Shown here one piece after another: positions 57,925 to 64,000 of a DNA stretch of 64,000 bases; within the stretch, counting starts at the first letter, position 1; every line of letters starts with the position of its first letter. Both the position numbers and the translations under genes were made by a program. Under the pieces are notes generated by a model. It was not told where the DNA came from and made no database searches. It saw only the letters and a program-made list of their open reading frames with translations. The stretch is from positions 1,440,501 through 1,504,500 of the forward strand of contig CATNEN010000034.1 in the NCBI GenBank assembly GCA_950097015.1, read 5' to 3'. This stretch comes from Macrostomum hystrix (taxonomy: Eukaryota > Platyhelminthes > Macrostomidae).

Positions 57925-58289
57925 CCCTGAATTTGAGACAGACCTCGTTCATCTTCTAGAGCTTATGTACATTCAGAAAGATAGTACAATAGTGCTGATA
58001 GTACGTCAGATAGTGCTGACGTTAGTACAATGTCCCTATCTCTATAGCCTTGTACACTTGTACACAGCAACAGAACTGATTTCGCATTCCCCCTGCAGCT
58101 AAAAAATATGAGGAATTTAAACCAGAACCTAAAAATTATTAGGAAATGCAATAATGTCCAAGCTTCTATTTATTGATGTCTTTCTGTTTCTTCTGTCTAT
58201 TGGCAAACTTCGGTATTTCGCTATGTTGCCTAATGACTGTTATTACATTAGAATTCCGAATAATGATTTTAGTGAAAAAAATTCATGAT
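57925..58289. other. 3' flank of the unknown gene
   Basis: AT-rich, no supported frame. If the fourth exon is not terminal, further exons are not recognisable here. Confidence 0.4.
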
Positions 58290-58436
58290 TCGCCCATTTC
58301 CCCGAATCTCAGAATTCCATGATTCGCCCATTTCCCCGAATCTCAGAATTCCATGATTCGCCCATTTCCCCGAATCTCAGAATTCCATGATTCGCCCATT
58401 TCCCCGAATCTCAGAATTCCATGATTCTTCGATTTC
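58290..58436. repeat. 34-bp minisatellite, 4 copies, palindromic unit
   Basis: Units contain GATTCGCCCATTTCCCCGAA: GATTCG and CGAATC form an inverted repeat inside each unit, and GAATTC joins units. Confidence 0.93.
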
Positions 58437-58682
58437 CAGACTAGTAGAATTTCATGACTTGTCGATGTCGATGTATACCGCGAGCATATAGAAGGTTATT
58501 GTTAAATTTTCCACACAGATGGTCATTTTATAGGCTACAAGCCAATACCTTTGTGATTTGAGCAAACGTGACTTTGTTTTTCTGTCGTCAAATGTTTCTG
58601 TTCAAGCAGTTTTACTGGCACAGCAGGCAAGCATTTTCCTATTGAAATCAGTTCCACAATATAAATTTGTTTTATCGATGAG

Positions 58683-59140
58683 CGCCGATGAGGGCTGTGG
58701 CTGATCTAGATGAGGGCTGTGGCTGTTCTAGATGAGGGCTGTGGCTGATCTAGATGAGGGCTGTGGCTGATCTAGATGAGGGCTGTGGCTGTTCTAGATG
58801 AGGGCTGTGGCTGATCTAGATGAGGGCTGTGGCTGATCTAGATGAGGGCTGTGGCTGATCTAGATGAGGGCTGTGGCTGATCTAGATGAGGGCTGTGGCT
58901 GATCTAGATGAGGGCTGTGGCTGATCTAGATGAGGGCTGTGGCTGATCTAGATGAGGGCTGTGGCTGATCTAGATGAGGGCTGTGGCTGATCTAGATGAG
59001 GGCTGTGGCTGATCTAGATGAGGGCTGTGGCTGATCTAGATGAGGGCTGTGGCTGATCTAGATGAGGGCTGTGGCTGATCTAGATGAGGGCTGTGGCTGA
59101 TCTAGATGAGGGCTGTGGCTGTTCTAGATGAGGGCTGTAG
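58683..59140. repeat. 22-bp minisatellite, about 20 copies
   Basis: The unit is GATGAGGGCTGTGGCTGATC plus TA, nearly perfect, with GTTCTA variants at a few positions. Confidence 0.96.
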
Positions 59141-60060
59141 AGATGTGGGGCCAATCATGATATATAGAATTCACAACAGAAGTGGCATTATAGGGAACTT
59201 CACTCTAGATGAGCTGCTGTATACCTCTTGGCAAACAAAAGGCAGGCCAAACGGAGAAACTTGAGAGGGCCGTGAGCCTCCCTATTTGGAAGTTGTCTGG
59301 AAGAAAGCGGATTAGGCAAGGCTTGAGTCCCTTCTCAGCATTTGTTGGGTTAGGGGACAGGGGACAGACGAGAAGGAAGCAAGTGGAAGGTAAGGATAAG
59401 AAAATGCTGCATTGGGGACTGGCAGCTTCAATTCTGCTGGAGGAGAAGCGAGACAAGGAAAATCGATTTGCCAGTGCAAACAAAGCCTTGTGTGTGTGTT
59501 TGTGTGAGTGTGAGTGTGAGTGTGTTGGCGGATAAGGGAGAAATGGGACCCGTGAGAGGATAGTGCAGCTCCCGGGCTGTCAGCCTAATCCCATGCGCAT
59601 GCTGGAGAAGATGTATCAGCAAATAAGGCCGCTTCTGCATCCTTACCTGTCAACAGCTGGCAACGCCTAGCAACTTCTTACTTAGCATGCTTAAAGCTAG
59701 ACTAGCAGCTCATCTGGTTCAGCTCAGCTGAGCACTGCCTGTTGGTGGTGTTCCGTGCATCTTTCACTAGGGAGGTTTTCATCGACATTCACTACTGGCA
59801 AGTAGGCCTCTAAGCATTTTTGGCAAACAAATGAAAATATTTTTGTTAGACTTTACGCGCTACTACATTATAGTAGTAATATGCGCAGTACTAGAGAAAT
59901 GCAATGGTAAAACAAAAATAATTAAAGTTTTTTTTAAAACTCCGCTCGCAGTTCTTTAAATAATGCTATTTTTTCCACAAATTTCGCATTTGTCAATGTC
60001 CATCAATCGGATTTGATAAACGTTATCGATCTTCTGACTCACTGCCCGTCACGGTCACTC
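59141..60060. other. Intergenic, no gene recognised
   Basis: Mixed composition. A GTGTGAGTGTGAG stretch lies near 59490-59525. No supported frame. Confidence 0.5.
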
Positions 60061-60482
60061 ACCCCCCCTCACCTTCCTTCACCCTCCTTCACCCTCCATC
60101 ACCCTCTTTGACCCTCCCTCACACTATTTCACCATCCTTACCCTCCGTCACACTCCCTCACCCTCCTTCACCCTCCTTAACCCTCCTTCACCCTCTTCAC
60201 CCTCCTTCACCCTCCATCACCATCTTTGACCCTCCCTCACCCTATTTCACCCTCCTTCACCCTCCTTCACCCTCCTTCACCCTCCTTCACCCTCCTTTAC
60301 CCTTCTTCACCCTCCTTCACCTTCCCTCACCCTCCCTCACCTTCATTCACACTTCTTCACCCTCCCTCACCCGCAATCACCCTCCCTCACCCGCAATCAC
60401 CCTCCCTCACCCGCAATTACCCTCCCTCACCCGCAATCACCCTCCCTCACCCGCAATCACCCTCCCTCACCCGCAATCACTC
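60061..60482. repeat. Pyrimidine-rich arrays: CACCCTCCTT units then 20-bp units
   Basis: 60061-60358 is a degenerate 10-11 bp CACCCTCCTT repeat. 60359-60482 is a cleaner 20-bp unit (CCTCCCTCACCCGCAATCAC), about six copies. The clean part appears to have grown from the degenerate one. Confidence 0.92.
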
Positions 60483-62190
60483 CCGCTGATTTCCTCCCAC
60501 GCTAAAGTCAGTCTAGCCCATCTGTCAGTCATTCTCGCAGCCGAGTCCCGCACTGAAGTCCCGCTCGATCTATCCGAAGCAGAGGACTGGATGGGATAGC
60601 GATATCTGGAGCTCGCAGGCCGCACTCCCACACCGATGGGGTGCTCAGAGCTCGCTGTCACATGAGTCGCTAATTAGCCCAGGACTCTTTCGAAATCCAA
60701 TCCCGGGAATAATCCGAATCCCACAGTGCTAGGGCTTACCAAATTACAGACCCAGCACCTGTCCTGTCCTGCACTTCTCGCCGCGTCCCGCGTCGCGCGG
60801 TTCTTTTGGCTTCCTCGACTGCCTTTCTCATCTAATAAGAATTTTGTAACTTGGAGATAATCACATTTTTTCGTATGTGAATTTCAATTTGCATCAATTT
60901 TTTTACCTCAGAATGCTTCGACTGCAACCTTGTAATTATCCCGTATCAAGTAATTCTTAGAATTCTAGAGCACCAGTTTAATTCGCAGTTTGAGATGGCC
61001 TTGAGCACATCGCAGCATGGCCAAATAGTATCCGTCTCTAAGCCCGACTCGCCTTATCGGAATCCTGCATCTGCGATCACCCTCCCTCTCCAAGCATCTC
61101 CACGGTTCGTCTGCTCCATCAGCGCGGCGGGCTCGGGCAGGCGGGATGGGATAAGCGAATGCAGCAGGGCAGCTTGAGCAGACAGGCTGGGAAGGTAGCG
61201 GGGATGCCAGCCGCTGTCCTGTCCTTCTCAGATCGCTTCCAGAAGAGCCGGGAAGCCCAGGAGGTGAGATTGGTGGATAGGGTGGAGCATCCGTTATCCA
61301 GCCTCCCGTTCCCCCATCTCCCCTGCATAGCAATCGGGGGGAGAAAGTCGCGAGAGCTCAGGGAGTGAGGGGAGAGCCGGGCAGCGGGTGGAGACGGCAA
61401 CTGAGCGCGAAGCTAAATTTTTCTTCCTTTTGGCCGGGATTAGCGAGGCCGAGGCTTTTCGGGGTGGTGGCGGCTGCATGGATGCGGGCTGTCCCAGGGC
61501 CACGCATAACGGCAGTGATGGAGCGGAGAGGCTGAGAAGGCTGGTGGGGAGGTCAGGAGCAGAGTGAGTTGAGCGCGCACTAGGAAGGGAGAAGAGGAGG
61601 TTCGGGTATGGTGGGCGCCAGAATGGTTTTCCCATGGGCCTCGGCAATTCTCCCTGAGCCCCATGCGGAGTCCGCGGACCAGCCAACCGGGCGCGCCCGC
61701 GAGACGGGGGCGGGGAACAAGACATCTTCCGCTCAGCTCCCGTCCTCCGCCCCAGTTTCTGTCTGTCTCTTGTCTCTTCCCCCTCCCCATCGGCCGTTTT
61801 CTTTCCAGTCCCAGCCAGTCTCTCATCCCTCATCACCTCGCGTCCCCGCTCAGCCTTGTTCAGCCAGCCATTCGAACTTCAGCTGCTGCAGACGGGCGCA
61901 CAACAGAGACAGATAGAGAGAGAGAGAAAGTGAGCGAGAGGGAAAGGGGACGCAGATTTTAAGGCGAGGGAAAAACAAAGTTTCCCCTTGCCCCATCGCA
62001 GACTGCCTGGCACTGGCAAGGTTGAGTCCCTGCATCCAGAGCTGCCAACTCACGCCCGACCAACTGTAAACTCACTCACCAACTGAAGACTCTGGCTATT
62101 GAGACTGCTGCATCCTAGCCGAACAAATTTGCTTCTGATCTGAACTGCCACACACGGGCTTACTGACTCCCCAGTCTTCAGCAGCAGCAA
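60483..62190. other. 5' flank and probable promoter or 5' UTR region of the calmodulin-like gene
   Basis: GC-richer than other intergenic DNA, with purine tracts (GAGAGAGAGAAAG near 61915) and no supported frame. Core promoter elements could not be assigned. Confidence 0.5.
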
Positions 62191-62367
62191 ATGTCCGCTG
62201 ACAAAGCCAAGTCCGGCCCGGAGGACGGCCTGACCGAGGAGCAGATCGAGGAGTACCGGGAGGCTTTCTCGCTGTTCGACAAGGACGGCGATGGCACCAT
62301 CACCAACAAGGAGCTGGCCTCGGTGATGCGGGCTCTGGGACAGAATCCCAGTCAGGACGAACTTAAA
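62191..62367 (+). CDS. Calmodulin-like protein, first coding exon
   Basis: ATG at 62191, donor AAA/GTGAAT after 62367, phase 0, 59 residues. After an 8-10 residue extension relative to calmodulin ([12 protein letters not shown]) come [17 protein letters not shown] and the first EF-hand loop [12 protein letters not shown], with Asp, Asp, Asp, Thr and Glu at the calcium-ligand positions, then [13 protein letters not shown] as in calmodulin. The other three EF hands must lie right of the window, across an intron that opens with a minisatellite. Longer frames that run on into the array are artefacts. A true calmodulin would lack the extension, so calmodulin-like is the safer name. Confidence 0.85.
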
Positions 62368-62383
62368 GTGAATACCGGAATGC

Positions 62384-63312
62384 TGGGTCATTGGGACAGT
62401 GGGTCATTGGGACAGTGGGTCATTGGGACAGTGGGTCATTGGGACAGTGGGTCATTGGGGCAGTGGGTCATTGGGACAGTGGGTCATTGGGACAGTGGGT
62501 GATTGGGGCAGTGGGTCATTGGGACAGTGGGTCATTGGGACAGTGGGTCATTGGGACAGTGGGTCATTGGGACAGTGGGTCATTGGGACAGTGGGTCATT
62601 GGGACAGTGGGTCATTGGGACAGTGGGTCATTGGGACAGTGGGTCATTGGGGCAGTGGGTCATTGGGGCAGTGGGTCATTGGGGCAGTGGGTCATTGGGA
62701 CAGTGGGTCATTGGGACAGTGGGTCATTGGGACAGTGGGTCATTGGGACAGTGGGTCATTGGGGCAGTGGGTCATTGGGGCAGTGGGTCATTGGGGCAGT
62801 GGGTCATTGGGGCAGTGGGTCATTGGGGCAGTGGGTCATTGGGGCAGTGGGTCATTGGGACAGTGGGTCATTGGGACAGTGGGTCATTTGGTCAGTGGGT
62901 CATTGGGACAGTGGGTCATTGGGGCAGTGGGTCATTGGGACAGTGGGTCATTGGGACAGTGGGTGATTGGGGCAGTGGGTCATTGGGACAGTGGGTCATT
63001 GGGACAGTGGGTCATTGGGACAGTGGGTCATTGGGACAGTGGGTCATTGGGGCAGTGGGTCATTGGGACAGTGGGTCATTGGGGCAGTGGGTCATTGGGG
63101 CAGTGGGTCATTGGGGCAGTGGGTCATTGGGACAGTGGGTCATTGGGACAGTGGGTCATTGGGACAGTGGGTCATTGGGACAGTGGGTCATTGGGACAGT
63201 GGGTCATTGGGACAGTGGGTCATTGGGACAGTGGGTCATTGGGACAGTGGGTCATTGGGGCAGTGGGTCATTGGGGCAGTGGGTCATTGGGGCAGTGGGT
63301 CATTGGGACAGT
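62384..63312. repeat. 16-bp minisatellite, 58 copies, in calmodulin-like intron
   Basis: The unit is GGGTCATTGGGACAGT, with a common GGGGCAGT variant and rare GTGATT. It starts 16 bp after the splice donor. On its right it decays gradually into diverged GTCATT..GGAAGTGG units up to about 63660, as expected when recombination homogenises the centre of an array. Confidence 0.96.
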
Positions 63313-64000
63313 AGGTTCATTCGGAAAGTGGGGTCATTAGAGAGTTGCTTCATTTGGAAGCGGATCATTGCAAAGTGTTTTTTGGGAAGAATGAAATTTA
63401 AGAGATCGGCTAATTGGGAAGTGGGTCATCTTGGGATCAGGTCATTGTGGAAGTGGGTCTTTGCTGGAGAATCGGGTAAGTTAGGAAGTGAGTCATGGTT
63501 GGGTTAGCAGGTTTTCATGGAAGTTGGGAAAAAATCGTGCAGTGAGAAGCAGGTTGCCATCTAAGTTTGGGATTGATTATTTATATGGGAAGTTGGTCAT
63601 TGTGTAAAGTGGATCACTGGAGGGTCAGTTTTTCAGTGGGGAAGTGGGTCATTATGAGGACTGAATCGTTGGCCACTGATGAATGCCTCCCAGGGTCTGC
63701 TTAGAAATCCTCACTCCCGGCTCTCCTCTCTTCCTTCAAATATAATTTCTTCATTTGGGCGCTTCCTATTTGGCCACATGAGCACACCCAGCCCCAGGTC
63801 CCTCATCTCACGCGGTCCCACTTCACGTATTTCATTGTGGCGTGTTCGCTCAATTTCCTAGTCATTTCCAACCGCCTCTCTGGTCTCGCTGCCCCCACTA
63901 GGATCCGCGGGAAGCGAGAGGACAAAATATGATAGCGGATGGGCTGTGCCGGAATGGAAATGCTGCTGTCAGTCGCTCATAAAACATTCATCTTACTCGA
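63313..64000. other. Degenerate array edge and intron sequence
   Basis: Diverged 16-bp-like units continue to about 63660; the rest shows nothing recognisable. Confidence 0.5.

Noticed and set aside
62391-63507. 313- and 334-codon [16 protein letters not shown] repeat proteins
   Set aside because: A 16-bp intronic minisatellite read in three frames; the exon ends at a GT donor before it.

Overview
The window is animal nuclear DNA. Coding exons are GC-rich, split by short GT-AG introns, and set in AT-rich, repeat-laden DNA. Recognisable host genes are PYROXD1 (3' half), a Frizzled receptor of the FZD5/8 type, an Egalitarian-like gene, a purple acid phosphatase (ACP7 type), an unrecognised four-exon gene with one membrane segment, and the first exon of a calmodulin-like gene. 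The very high load of minisatellites and DNA transposons would suit a free-living flatworm or another lophotrochozoan. The species is a guess.

Layout. 0.3-1.6 kb: PYROXD1 exons, one with a CAG/CAA (polyQ) tract, followed by a 1.4 kb 23-bp minisatellite. 3.3-10.3 kb: no recognisable genes; SINE-like repeats, a nest of small inverted-repeat elements and short tandem arrays. 10.5-16.2 kb: Frizzled, plus strand, four exons seen. 18-38.5 kb: a transposon graveyard holding at least seven Crypton-like tyrosine-recombinase (YR) copies, all on the minus strand, together with two IS630/Tc1-type transposase remnants, a piggyBac remnant, a P-element-like transposon interrupted by a 5'-truncated LINE, and a YR ORF joined in frame to an IS1595/Merlin-type transposase. 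40.2-42.6 kb: Egalitarian-like gene, minus strand. 42.6-46.9 kb: AT-rich, no gene seen. 47.0-48.5 kb: ACP7. 49-51 kb: SINEs and a foldback MITE. 51.3-57.9 kb: the unknown gene, whose introns are largely tandem arrays. 58-64 kb: more arrays and the calmodulin-like first exon, whose intron is a 16-bp array.

The most interesting structure is the 18-38.5 kb island. The octamer CCATAGAC occurs 18 times in the window (about two expected by chance), all between 6.5 and 36.6 kb. It bounds inverted-repeat elements and lies 27-103 bp upstream of the start of four of the five YR copies that keep an N-terminus; the fifth has degenerate forms. GC-rich palindromes sit beside several copies. Every YR copy is damaged or truncated; in one the catalytic tyrosine codon has become TAG. 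Host genes and mobile elements do not form a pathway; the host genes are an ordinary mix (Wnt reception, redox, phosphatase, calcium signalling, RNA localisation).
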